In this document: one piece after another, positions 17,607 to 24,907 of the stretch | Layout: each line of letters begins with the position of its first letter | Numbering within the stretch: position 1 is the first letter of the stretch | Assembly: GCA_900544445.1 (NCBI GenBank) | Contig: UQVK01000009.1 | Location: 5,881-69,880, forward strand | Source: an uncultured Lachnospiraceae bacterium | GTDB lineage: Bacteria > Bacillota > Clostridia > Lachnospirales > Lachnospiraceae | Length of the DNA stretch: 64,000 nt | Reading direction: 5' to 3' | Notes under the pieces: model-generated | What the model saw: only the letters and a program-made list of their open reading frames with translations | Told to the model about the DNA's origin: nothing | Databases searched by the model: none | Program-made: the position numbers and the translations under genes

Positions 17607-17860
17607 TCTTCTTCCTCCTCTTCACTTCCCAGGGTTTCCCTGCATAAAAATAAATATATAAGGAAACGGACCGAAAAATGCAGAGAACTTCCCCGGCCGC
17701 CGCAGCCTGCTGCGGATGTGTGTACACGAAGATGCACAAGGCTGCGGGCCGTCTTCCAGGCAGTCCCGCCGCCGCACATGACGGCTCTCTCTGCTGAGCT
17801 CCTTCGCATGTACGGCACCCTGTGCACAATGAACAGATTCCTGTTACGGAACCTTTAAAA
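17607..17860 (-). promoter_or_regulatory. Long structured 5' leader of the peptide-transport operon (unknown class)
   Basis: About 255 nt between the predicted transcription start (~17861) and the ATG. In RNA sense it can form a 10-bp stem, GCCGUACAUG with CAUGUGCGGC, around an inner loop, then a hairpin GCGGG-ACU-GCC ... GGC-CCGC. Two in-frame extensions of neighbouring reading frames cross it but lack protein character. I recognise no T-box, SAM, TPP, glycine or guanidine riboswitch signature. It may be a regulatory RNA; this is a candidate only. Confidence 0.35.
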
Positions 17861-17867
17861 TTGGTTT

Positions 17868-17932
17868 ATTATATCGTTACCTGCCTCACTTGTCAAGATA
17901 TTCTTGACAAAAACGGAATGCTGCGTTATATT
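17868..17932. promoter_or_regulatory. Back-to-back divergent promoters sharing one palindrome
   Basis: Minus strand: TTGACA (17891-17896), 17 nt, TATAAT (17868-17873), a perfect consensus, for the peptide transporter. Plus strand: TTGACA (17904-17909), 17 nt, TATATT (17927-17932), for the C39-like gene. The two -35 boxes are the arms of a perfect 9-bp inverted repeat, TTGTCAAGA-TAT-TCTTGACAA (17890-17910). The two polymerases should compete, and one regulator bound at the palindrome could control both units. Confidence 0.85.
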
Positions 17933-18078
17933 CAGTAACAGTCCGCACTTTTTGCAGGCAGTTTATATATTACTACATTTTTTAAAAAAAGTACAGATTG
18001 CCCGGTAAAATTCCTGTATAAGTTTTTCGCAGGCTGTTACAGTTTGCCGGCCAGCTGAGAAAGGGTGAGGTACCGCTT

Positions 18079-18690
18079 ATGAAGAATCTGCTGATCTGCC
18101 AGTCGTCAGAATATGACTGCGGCCCCGTTTCGCTGATCAACGGGATCCGCTATCTGTTTGAACGGGAAGAAATTTTCCCCGATCTCATCAAATTCATCAT
18201 GCTCTATTGTATGGATACCTATAATTCAGAGGGTGAGCTGTGCAAAAGGGGTACCTCTGCCGCCGCCATGAATTTCATCACCAACTGGCTGAACCACTTC
18301 AGCGAAACCAGACGTTTCCCCATTCACTGCGAATTTCTCTCCGGCGAGGATGTGGTCGTGGAAAAGGGAAGCCGGATCTATGAGGCGCTGAATGAAGGGG
18401 CGGCCGTTGTGCTGCACGTATTCCTTGAGGTGGCTCACTATGTTCTGCTGACCGGAATCGAGGGAGATAAGGCCATTCTCTTTGATCCCTATTATGAAGA
18501 GGAAGGAACGCCGGAATTCGACGCGGAATACTATACGGAAGGCATCTTCTTCATCAACGATCAGCCCAAGAGGGCCAACCGGGCCGTTACCCTGGAGCGT
18601 CTGAACCGCTTTACGAAGGACTATTATGAAATGGGCGAATATGAATGCCGCGAAGCGGTGATCATGTACAATACCAGCCTGAAAAAATAG
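18079..18690 (+). CDS. Stand-alone C39-like (papain-fold) peptidase
   Basis: 203 residues, no signal peptide and no membrane segment. The N-terminus 'LLICQSSEYDCGPVSLINGIRYL' has the Q...DCGPxSL arrangement of peptidase family C39, with the nucleophile Cys near residue 14. The His is in 'VAHYVLLTGIEGDKAILFDPYY', followed by the orienting Asp. C39 enzymes cut double-Gly leader peptides when fused to ABC exporters; single-domain cytosolic members have unknown substrates. It is a single-gene unit sharing a promoter region with the peptide importer, with a ~140-nt leader and a strong terminator. Confidence 0.8.
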   Translation: MKNLLICQSSEYDCGPVSLINGIRYLFEREEIFPDLIKFIMLYCMDTYNSEGELCKRGTSAAAMNFITNWLNHFSETRRFPIHCEFLSGEDVVVEKGSRIYEALNEGAAVVLHVFLEVAHYVLLTGIEGDKAILFDPYYEEEGTPEFDAEYYTEGIFFINDQPKRANRAVTLERLNRFTKDYYEMGEYECREAVIMYNTSLKK

Positions 18691-18704
18691 ATTGCACTGC
18701 TTAA

Positions 18705-18740
18705 AAGAAGCCGCAGGTCTGTGTTTTCCTGCGGCTTCTT
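18705..18740. terminator. Strong bidirectional terminator
   Basis: 13-bp perfect stem AAGAAGCCGCAGG / CCTGCGGCTTCTT with a 10-nt loop. It ends the C39-like gene (plus) and lies just past the convergent glycosidase operon that stops at 18782. Confidence 0.88.
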
Positions 18741-18781
18741 ATTTTATACATCCAGGCAGCAGCGCTTTTAAAGCTGCTGTT

Positions 18782-20503
18782 TCAAAGCGCCTCTGCGATC
18801 CGCTCCCTGAGCCGGTACAGCCAACCGGCATCGGCAGGATAATTCCGGAAGGTAAACGGCCCTTTTTGTTCCTCGTATATCAGCTCCAGAACCCGTTCTC
18901 TTCCAATCTTCTCTTCCAGCTTCTGAAGCGCTCTCAGATCCTGCAGCCCCTCCAGCTGCACCTGCGCCCGCAGAGAGGAATAAGCCTCTCCGTCCGGTCC
19001 GGGATAGACCAGGAAGGCATCCCCTGACGGGAAGGAATAATCCGCGTGGGTATCATAGAACGGATCAATATGCTTTCTGGAAAAACCTGAGTTGTAAAAA
19101 TTGTAGCCCCAGTGCAGAAAACCCTTAATCTCATAAAGATACATCAATACGCCCATGATCCGGTTTCTCGCGGACGGCATGGAAAAGAAACGGTTCGGCA
19201 CCTCCACGCCCTGGGCGCAGCAGTAGTAGGTCCACAGATCTGGCACTCCGTGATCCGCGAACGGCTGAATGTGGTTGTTCGCCGGAACCGGGTGTTCCAC
19301 AAGCCCCCTTTCATAAAACGCGTAATCACTGAGCGCGTCGATCACCATCCAGCCATCCAGCAGCCCTTCTGTCATCTTTTTCGCTTTTGCATAGCTCTCC
19401 AGATGCGCTTCCGACGGCTCGTCTGAAATATGAAAGCAGACATGATTTCTGTCATAGCCAAGTTCCTGCAATTTTTCCTGCAGTGCCGGAAGGAAATCCT
19501 GCAGAAATATCCGATAGGCAGGGCTGTCCGCCGGAACATGCCAGCCAAAACGCTTTTCCACCTGTCCGTTTGCCCGGACCAGAATCTTCGGCGTCGCCTC
19601 CGCTCCCCACTGGGTAAACAGATGCGGCATTTCCAGATACGCAATGCTGTATTTCCTGCACAGAGCGCACCATCTTTCCAGCCGGCTGAAATCGAACCGA
19701 TAACCGTTATCTTCCTCCGAAATATCCACGAGCTGAACGGTGGTGCGTTCCGTCCCCACAGCCGTATCCAGCGGCGGGGTAAATACCGGGGTCAAAAGCA
19801 TGTTGATGCCGAGTTCCGCCGCCAGAGCGATCTGATTTTCCAGCGCCTTCCAGTGCTCTTCTCCGAAGACCTCCGCATGGTAATAATCCGCCACACAGTC
19901 CGCATGAAACCATTCCGTATGAATCAGGCTCTGCCCGGGAAGGCTCTCTTCCGATACCTTCAGGGTGATAGAAAGCGGCGCCTCCAGCTTAAGGGCTTCC
20001 TTCTGTTTTTCATCCAGACACCAGCTCTGTCCGTTCCCCTGCATGCCCTCCGTCTGGAGCGTAAGCCTGATCTCCACACGGTATTCTCCCGCAGGAACCT
20101 GCGCGGTATCCGGGAAATCGATCCACAGCGCCCGGTACTGCCCCGCCCGCGGCGTAATCCAGCCATCCGTACAGGGCTTTAACAGATCCGGAAACAGTCC
20201 CGGCGACCTGGTCAGATAATTGTCATCCGCCCGTTCAAAGCAGGGAAATGCGGAGGGTACCAGCTCCACTTCCCGCAGCCTGGCCTGAGCTGGAACCCCC
20301 GTTACCTCGCAGTGAAACCTCGGAGGAGCCGGATACGCTCCTCCCGGTTTCCTGTAATAGACGAGCTGCAGCGCCGGCGTTTCTCCCTTCAGAATGCACA
20401 GCTTTTCCCCTTCCTTCCATGCTTCCGGTCTCTGGTCCGGAAACACCTTCTCCAGACTTCCCGTAAGGAAAAAATCCAGTTCCTTTTCTCTCCCTTTCAT
20501 CAT
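18782..20503 (-). CDS. DUF4091 / GH123-like glycoside hydrolase (probable beta-N-acetylgalactosaminidase type)
   Basis: 573 residues, no signal peptide, so probably cytosolic. The N-terminal ~190 residues are a beta-sandwich ('GEYRVEIRLTLQ'). A TIM barrel follows, with 'HTEWFHADCVADYYHAEVFGEEHWKALENQIALAAELGINMLLTPVF', and the adjacent acidic pair is in 'VCFHISDEPSEAHLESY', matching the Asp-Glu of GH123 substrate-assisted catalysis. The C-terminal DUF4091 segment is 'RNRIMGVLMYLYEIKGFLHWGYNFYN ... FPSGDAFLVYPG..SSLRAQVQLEGLQDLRAL'. Third gene of a sirtuin-glycosidase operon. GH123 enzymes release GalNAc from glycans; activity here is inferred. Confidence 0.82.
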   Translation of the reverse strand: MMKGREKELDFFLTGSLEKVFPDQRPEAWKEGEKLCILKGETPALQLVYYRKPGGAYPAPPRFHCEVTGVPAQARLREVELVPSAFPCFERADDNYLTRSPGLFPDLLKPCTDGWITPRAGQYRALWIDFPDTAQVPAGEYRVEIRLTLQTEGMQGNGQSWCLDEKQKEALKLEAPLSITLKVSEESLPGQSLIHTEWFHADCVADYYHAEVFGEEHWKALENQIALAAELGINMLLTPVFTPPLDTAVGTERTTVQLVDISEEDNGYRFDFSRLERWCALCRKYSIAYLEMPHLFTQWGAEATPKILVRANGQVEKRFGWHVPADSPAYRIFLQDFLPALQEKLQELGYDRNHVCFHISDEPSEAHLESYAKAKKMTEGLLDGWMVIDALSDYAFYERGLVEHPVPANNHIQPFADHGVPDLWTYYCCAQGVEVPNRFFSMPSARNRIMGVLMYLYEIKGFLHWGYNFYNSGFSRKHIDPFYDTHADYSFPSGDAFLVYPGPDGEAYSSLRAQVQLEGLQDLRALQKLEEKIGRERVLELIYEEQKGPFTFRNYPADAGWLYRLRERIAEAL

Positions 20504-20545
20504 TTCCTGATTTTCCTTTCCTCTTTCTGTTAATTTTATGAGAAA

Positions 20546-22519
20546 TCATTCCTCACTGCTTTTTCTCCCGGCCGCAGTTCCACAGGCATATTTCAGATAA
20601 AAATACAGTCCCCAGTCCTGATCGTTGGCCCAGGGGTCGTAATAGCCCCCTGGACGGCCGTTCACCGTCATGGGATAGACACAGGCACAGGAAGCGCTTC
20701 CGTCCGCAAAAAACATGCTCAGCGTTCCCCTCAGCGCATCTTCTGCCCGACTGACATAAGCCTCACAATTCGGAATCCCTTCCGCCTCCCGGAAGGCGAC
20801 TCCCGTCAGCCCACTCCAGTAATGAGGGAAGGTATCCCCGTAACAGGCGCGCTTTCCAAACCAGTAACCGTCCCAATGGCGGATCGCCACCTCATACATG
20901 TGATAATCGGGCTGAAGCCCCTGAAACAGCTCAAGCACTGCAAGCTGTTCCCGGGCCGCACGCCCATATTTTTCCTCTCCGGTCAGATGGAAAAGCTCGC
21001 ACAGATAGATTGCCGCCGGTGAAACGATGCTCTGCTCATACTTCACCTCATGGGCCGGATAGTTCTTTCCCAGCTCCGCAATCCGGTCGCCATGCTTCCG
21101 GTAAAGCGAAAGAAGCCGTTCTGCCTCTTCCTCCATTCCGTTTTCCCGTAAAAGCGTGACCGACTCATACATGGGAACGCAGATCGCGTAAAAACGACTG
21201 CCGCCATCCCGATAATAGGCTTCCATCACCCGGTACGCTGCCTGCAGATACCAGCGGTCTCCCTTCAGGCGGAACATTTCCAGAAACAGGACGCAGACCC
21301 AGGGATAATTGTACAGACGCTTCCACTCCTGATTGCGCTGCACGTCGTTAAATACTTCTCCCGTCTCCTCATCCAACAGCTCTCTTCGGACAAACCGCAC
21401 GTAGGCATCCAGGCTTTCCTCCAGCTTTTCGTCCGGCTTCTCCTGCAGGTATTTCGCCAGCAGCACTCCCATGCCGATCCGCTCTCTTCCAGCGTTGTGA
21501 TCATGGAACGTATGGCTGTAGTATTGACATTTTTCCTCATTATCATAGATCAGATAGGCCCCATTCAGGCTGCTCTTTTCATCCCGGCACTGCTGCTTTT
21601 CGGCAATAAACCGGCAGCGGCGTTCTGCCAGCTTACGGATTTCCGGCTGGATCAGGAAAACGGCATGCGAACGCTTTCCCATCCACTCGATTTCATACCG
21701 GTATTCCCCACATTCCTCCGGCCTGTCCTCGACTTCTGCCACACCGTTTTCCCAGAGAAAAGGAATCTCCTTTCCGTTTCTGTATATCACAGGACCCTCT
21801 CGACAGATGTCCAACGTTCTTTCTTCTTCTTTTCCTCCGGCATACGCCCGAAACCGAACCGTCTCACCGTCGAACAGAAGAAAATGCTCTGCTTCCATCC
21901 AGAGGAAACCGGGATAATCCAGCACCTTTCGCCGAAAATCTTCCCGGTCTTCAAACCAGAACAGTTCCCATTCCACCTGAACGCACTCTCCCGGCCTGAT
22001 GTGCAGATTCTCAGGATGAAGAAGGAAGGCGCCCCTGTCATTGCTTTCCGCTGCCAGATTTCGCTGTACGCTGTAGCCCTTCAGGCTGCCCTTCGTCAGC
22101 ACCAGGCCCAGATTGATCCTGCCTCCGCCCATCCGCAGCGCACAGACATAGCTGCTGCTTCCGCCGCACCACAAATGCGTATTGCAGCACTGCGTCATAC
22201 AGACCGACGCATCGGTATAACAGTCCGGAAACTGAACAAAGATTCCCAGCTGGGTTCCCACCGTACAGATGTCAAATGCCGTCTCATTTCGAAAGGTATA
22301 ACATTCTGCCAGTGTTTCCCTTTCCGTAAAGCGGCGCTCCACCTCCACGGTCAGCTCCGGTTCACACTGAACCGTTCCCCAGATCTGCTCTCCCCTTACC
22401 CAGTTCATATTCTCTCCATCCTGGCTGTTCCGAAGAGAGATCAGATGCCCCTGCTCGTCCCACTGCGTGAGAAACAGCTTATTTTCCCCTGTCGCACTAT
22501 GATATGTGATATCTCTCAT
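20546..22519 (-). CDS. Probable (alpha/alpha)6-barrel glycosidase, uncharacterised
   Basis: 657 residues without a signal peptide. The first ~230 residues look like a beta-sandwich ('LIRPGECVQVEWELFWFEDREDFRRKVLDYPGFLW'-type strands). From ~340 on there are regularly spaced aromatic-rich helices ('YSHTFHDHNAGRERIGMGVLLAKYL', 'NYPWVCVLFLEMFRLKGDRWYLQAAYRVMEAYYRDGG', 'VKYEQSIVSPAAIYLCELFHLTGEEKYGRAAREQL', 'HYWSGLTGVAF'). This is typical of six-hairpin glycosidases. I cannot assign a family or substrate. It sits between the sirtuin and GH123-like genes (18 nt and 42 nt gaps). Confidence 0.6.
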   Translation of the reverse strand: MRDITYHSATGENKLFLTQWDEQGHLISLRNSQDGENMNWVRGEQIWGTVQCEPELTVEVERRFTERETLAECYTFRNETAFDICTVGTQLGIFVQFPDCYTDASVCMTQCCNTHLWCGGSSSYVCALRMGGGRINLGLVLTKGSLKGYSVQRNLAAESNDRGAFLLHPENLHIRPGECVQVEWELFWFEDREDFRRKVLDYPGFLWMEAEHFLLFDGETVRFRAYAGGKEEERTLDICREGPVIYRNGKEIPFLWENGVAEVEDRPEECGEYRYEIEWMGKRSHAVFLIQPEIRKLAERRCRFIAEKQQCRDEKSSLNGAYLIYDNEEKCQYYSHTFHDHNAGRERIGMGVLLAKYLQEKPDEKLEESLDAYVRFVRRELLDEETGEVFNDVQRNQEWKRLYNYPWVCVLFLEMFRLKGDRWYLQAAYRVMEAYYRDGGSRFYAICVPMYESVTLLRENGMEEEAERLLSLYRKHGDRIAELGKNYPAHEVKYEQSIVSPAAIYLCELFHLTGEEKYGRAAREQLAVLELFQGLQPDYHMYEVAIRHWDGYWFGKRACYGDTFPHYWSGLTGVAFREAEGIPNCEAYVSRAEDALRGTLSMFFADGSASCACVYPMTVNGRPGGYYDPWANDQDWGLYFYLKYACGTAAGRKSSEE

Positions 22520-22536
22520 TGGTTCTTTTCCCCTTC

Positions 22537-23328
22537 TTATCCGTTTTCTTCGGAGTCTTCCCCTGCCTTCGCAGACACCGCATCTTCTACGGCGTCCCCA
22601 TATCCCAACAGCGGCAGAATATTCCTTGGATGATCCAGAAACACCATGTCTGCAGTATCGTCCAGATAATGACTGTGTTTATGAATGATAATCAGATACT
22701 TTCCCCCAAAGTATTTGATATAGTTTCCAAATACTTCAGAATTCAGGCTGGTTCCCAGCAGGAGAAGCACATCCGCTTTTGCAATCTCGTCTACTGCCCT
22801 GCTTAAGAGGCCGCTGTCCACCATTTCCCCAAACAGATAAACGCCGGGCCGAATCGGGAACCCACAGCTTTCACAGGCCGGAATCCCCTTGGCATCCCGC
22901 ACATATTCCATCGGATACTTCCGTCCGCATTTGGGGCATTCGTTGTGATAAACGCTCCCATGCAGATAAATCATATTCCTGCATCCCGCCCGTTTCCCCT
23001 GTTCAAAGATGTTGCTGCTGATGATACACTGAAGCTTTCCTGCCCGTTCCATCTGCGCCAGCGCCGTTCCGGATTCCGTTGTCTCCGGAATGTGTTTCAG
23101 TATTTCTTCCCTGTAAAATTCAAAAAACTGCATGGGCCGCGCCGTATAAAAACCGCTGGTAAAAATCTCTTCTGTGGAATATCCATATTTCTGCTCGATC
23201 TCGTATGCACGGTCTCCGGCTTTAATAGCGAAAAAGCCGCCTTCCTCCATCATACCGGAACCGCACAGAGCCACCGTATAGGCGCTCCCGTCCAGAATCC
23301 TCCGTAATGTTGCAATCCTTTCCTCCAT
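22537..23328 (-). CDS. Divergent Sir2-family (sirtuin) protein
   Basis: 263 residues. The zinc ribbon is intact (CPKC ... CESC, about 133-158) and the 'IYLHGSVYHNECPKC' segment has the catalytic His. The Rossmann end 'ADVLLLLGTSLNSEVFGNYIKYFGGKYLIIIHK' is canonical. However, the usual GAGxS opening is 'CGSGMMEEGG' and the usual TQNxDxLH motif is 'SSNIFEQGKRAG', so NAD-binding and acyl-lysine recognition may differ. First gene of an operon with two glycosidases, an odd setting for a deacylase. It could be a lysine deacylase, an ADP-ribosyltransferase or an NAD(P)-dependent glycan-linked enzyme. Confidence 0.78.
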   Translation of the reverse strand: MEERIATLRRILDGSAYTVALCGSGMMEEGGFFAIKAGDRAYEIEQKYGYSTEEIFTSGFYTARPMQFFEFYREEILKHIPETTESGTALAQMERAGKLQCIISSNIFEQGKRAGCRNMIYLHGSVYHNECPKCGRKYPMEYVRDAKGIPACESCGFPIRPGVYLFGEMVDSGLLSRAVDEIAKADVLLLLGTSLNSEVFGNYIKYFGGKYLIIIHKHSHYLDDTADMVFLDHPRNILPLLGYGDAVEDAVSAKAGEDSEENG

Positions 23329-23419
23329 AGACTGCCTCCTTTCCGGTCAAGCGGGCCTGCAGTCCGGCCCGTACCCGCGAAAATAAATTCCTTCTGAACC
23401 TGCTGTTTTCTTTTTCCTC

Positions 23420-23466
23420 AGTATAACAAAAAGCGCCTTTCATCTCAAGTAATGAAAGCATTACTT
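23420..23466 (-). promoter_or_regulatory. Promoter and palindromic operator of the sirtuin-glycosidase operon
   Basis: Minus strand TTGAGA (23443-23448), 17 nt, TATACT (23420-23425). A perfect 8-bp inverted repeat AAGTAATG-AAAG-CATTACTT (23447-23466) touches the -35 box and is a likely regulator site. Confidence 0.75.
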
Positions 23467-23473
23467 CATATTG

Positions 23474-23510
23474 AAAAAAAGAGACGCGGGAGCATTGAGC
23501 TCCGCGTCTC
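23474..23510 (-). terminator. tuf terminator
   Basis: GC-rich stem GAGACGCGG(GAGC)/(GCTC)CGCGTCTC followed on the minus strand by TTTTTTT. It separates tuf from the sirtuin operon promoter. Confidence 0.92.
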
Positions 23511-23536
23511 CTCTTAAATATCTGTACTTTTGTTGA

Positions 23537-24730
23537 TTACTCGATAACGGTAGCAACACGTCCGGATCCAACAGTACGTCCGCCTTCACGGATAGCGAAG
23601 GTAAGACCCTGCTCCATAGCGATGGGATGGATCAGCTCGATGGTCATCTCAACGTTATCGCCAGGCATGCACATCTCGGTTCCTTCAGGCAGGTTGCAGA
23701 CACCGGTAACGTCGGTAGTTCTGAAGTAGAACTGAGGACGATAGTTGTTGAAGAAAGGAGTATGACGTCCACCTTCATCCTTGGTCAGAACGTATACCTG
23801 AGCGGTAAACTTTCTGTGGCAGGTAACGGTGCCGGGCTTTGCAAGAACCTGTCCTCTTTCGATTTCGGTTCTCTGTACACCACGAAGCAGAGCGCCGATG
23901 TTATCACCAGCCTGAGCCTCATCCAGCATCTTACGGAACATTTCAATACCGGTAACAACGGTCTTCTTGGTCTCTTCCTTGATACCAACGATTTCAACTT
24001 CCTCGTTCAGGTGAAGAGTTCCGCGCTCTACTCTACCGGTAGCAACGGTACCACGTCCGGTAATGGTGAACACGTCCTCAACAGGCATAAGGAAAGGCTT
24101 GTCCGTATCACGCTGAGGATCCGGAACATACTCATCAACAGCGTCCATCAGCTCAAGGATCTTGTCGCCCCACTCGCTGTTGGGATCTTCCAGAGCCTTC
24201 AGAGCGGAGCCCTGAATGATCGGGGTGTCATCTCCCGGGAACTCATACTCGTTCAGCAGGTCTCTGATTTCCATCTCAACCAGCTCGAGCAGCTCAGGAT
24301 CGTCAACCATATCGCACTTGTTCATGAATACTACGATATAAGGAACGCCTACCTGACGGGACAGAAGGATGTGCTCCTTGGTCTGAGCCATAACACCATC
24401 GGTAGCGGCAACAACCAGAATAGCGCCGTCCATCTGAGCAGCACCGGTGATCATGTTCTTAACGTAGTCAGCATGGCCGGGGCAGTCAACGTGAGCGTAG
24501 TGTCTCTTGTTGGTCTCATACTCAACGTGTGCGGTGGAAATGGTGATTCCACGCTCTCTCTCTTCGGGAGCCTTGTCGATCTGATCGAAGGCAACGGACT
24601 CACCGGTACCAAGTCTCTCATGAAGAACCTTGGTGATAGCAGCGGTCAGAGTGGTTTTACCATGGTCAACGTGGCCGATGGTACCAATGTTACAATGGGG
24701 CTTGGTTCTTTCAAATTTAGCTTTAGCCAT
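23537..24730 (-). CDS. tuf: Translation elongation factor EF-Tu
   Basis: 397-residue GTPase that delivers aminoacyl-tRNA to the ribosome. G1 is GHVDHGKTT (19-27), G3 '[13 protein letters not shown]', G4 '[10 protein letters not shown]' and G5 'GSALKAL'. Domains II and III are complete ('[18 protein letters not shown]', '[11 protein letters not shown]', '[15 protein letters not shown]'). Full family length, ATG with AAGGAGG upstream. It follows fusA but has its own promoter and terminator, so it can be expressed apart from the str operon. Confidence 0.99.
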   Translation of the reverse strand: MAKAKFERTKPHCNIGTIGHVDHGKTTLTAAITKVLHERLGTGESVAFDQIDKAPEERERGITISTAHVEYETNKRHYAHVDCPGHADYVKNMITGAAQMDGAILVVAATDGVMAQTKEHILLSRQVGVPYIVVFMNKCDMVDDPELLELVEMEIRDLLNEYEFPGDDTPIIQGSALKALEDPNSEWGDKILELMDAVDEYVPDPQRDTDKPFLMPVEDVFTITGRGTVATGRVERGTLHLNEEVEIVGIKEETKKTVVTGIEMFRKMLDEAQAGDNIGALLRGVQRTEIERGQVLAKPGTVTCHRKFTAQVYVLTKDEGGRHTPFFNNYRPQFYFRTTDVTGVCNLPEGTEMCMPGDNVEMTIELIHPIAMEQGLTFAIREGGRTVGSGRVATVIE

Positions 24731-24793
24731 TTTTGATAATCCTCCTTAAAACAATAGATACAAATTGTTTTTCTTTTTAATCGGCTACTTCTG

Positions 24794-24822
24794 ATTATAT
24801 TCGATAATGCCGATATTTTCAA
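24794..24822 (-). promoter_or_regulatory. tuf promoter
   Basis: Minus strand TTGAAA (24817-24822), 17 nt, TATAAT (24794-24799). It gives tuf a separate start about 55 nt before its ATG, immediately downstream of a duplicated fragment of fusA. Confidence 0.82.
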
Positions 24823-24826
24823 TAAC

Positions 24827-24907
24827 TATTTTGCCTTTGCAGCAAGTACCTTTTCCACAGGAAAAATCGACACACTTTATTTTGCCTTTGCAGCAAGTAC
24901 CTTTTCC
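24827..24907 (-). repeat. Direct duplication of the 3' end of fusA
   Basis: Two identical 30-bp copies, 24827-24856 and 24878-24907, 51 bp apart. The right-hand copy holds the last codons and stop of fusA (encoding ...[13 protein letters not shown]). The left-hand copy is a non-coding duplicate downstream of the stop. A 51-bp slippage or tandem duplication is the simplest origin. Confidence 0.95.

Noticed and set aside
17407..17829. 140-codon frame overlapping the binding-protein start and leader
   Set aside because: It overlaps the certain signal peptide in another frame and has only GC-driven Arg/Cys content; more likely untranslated leader.
17607..17860. T-box or glycine/SAM riboswitch for the peptide operon
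   Set aside because: No T-box bulge (TGGNACCGCG), no SAM or glycine core motifs could be found by eye; left as unknown leader.
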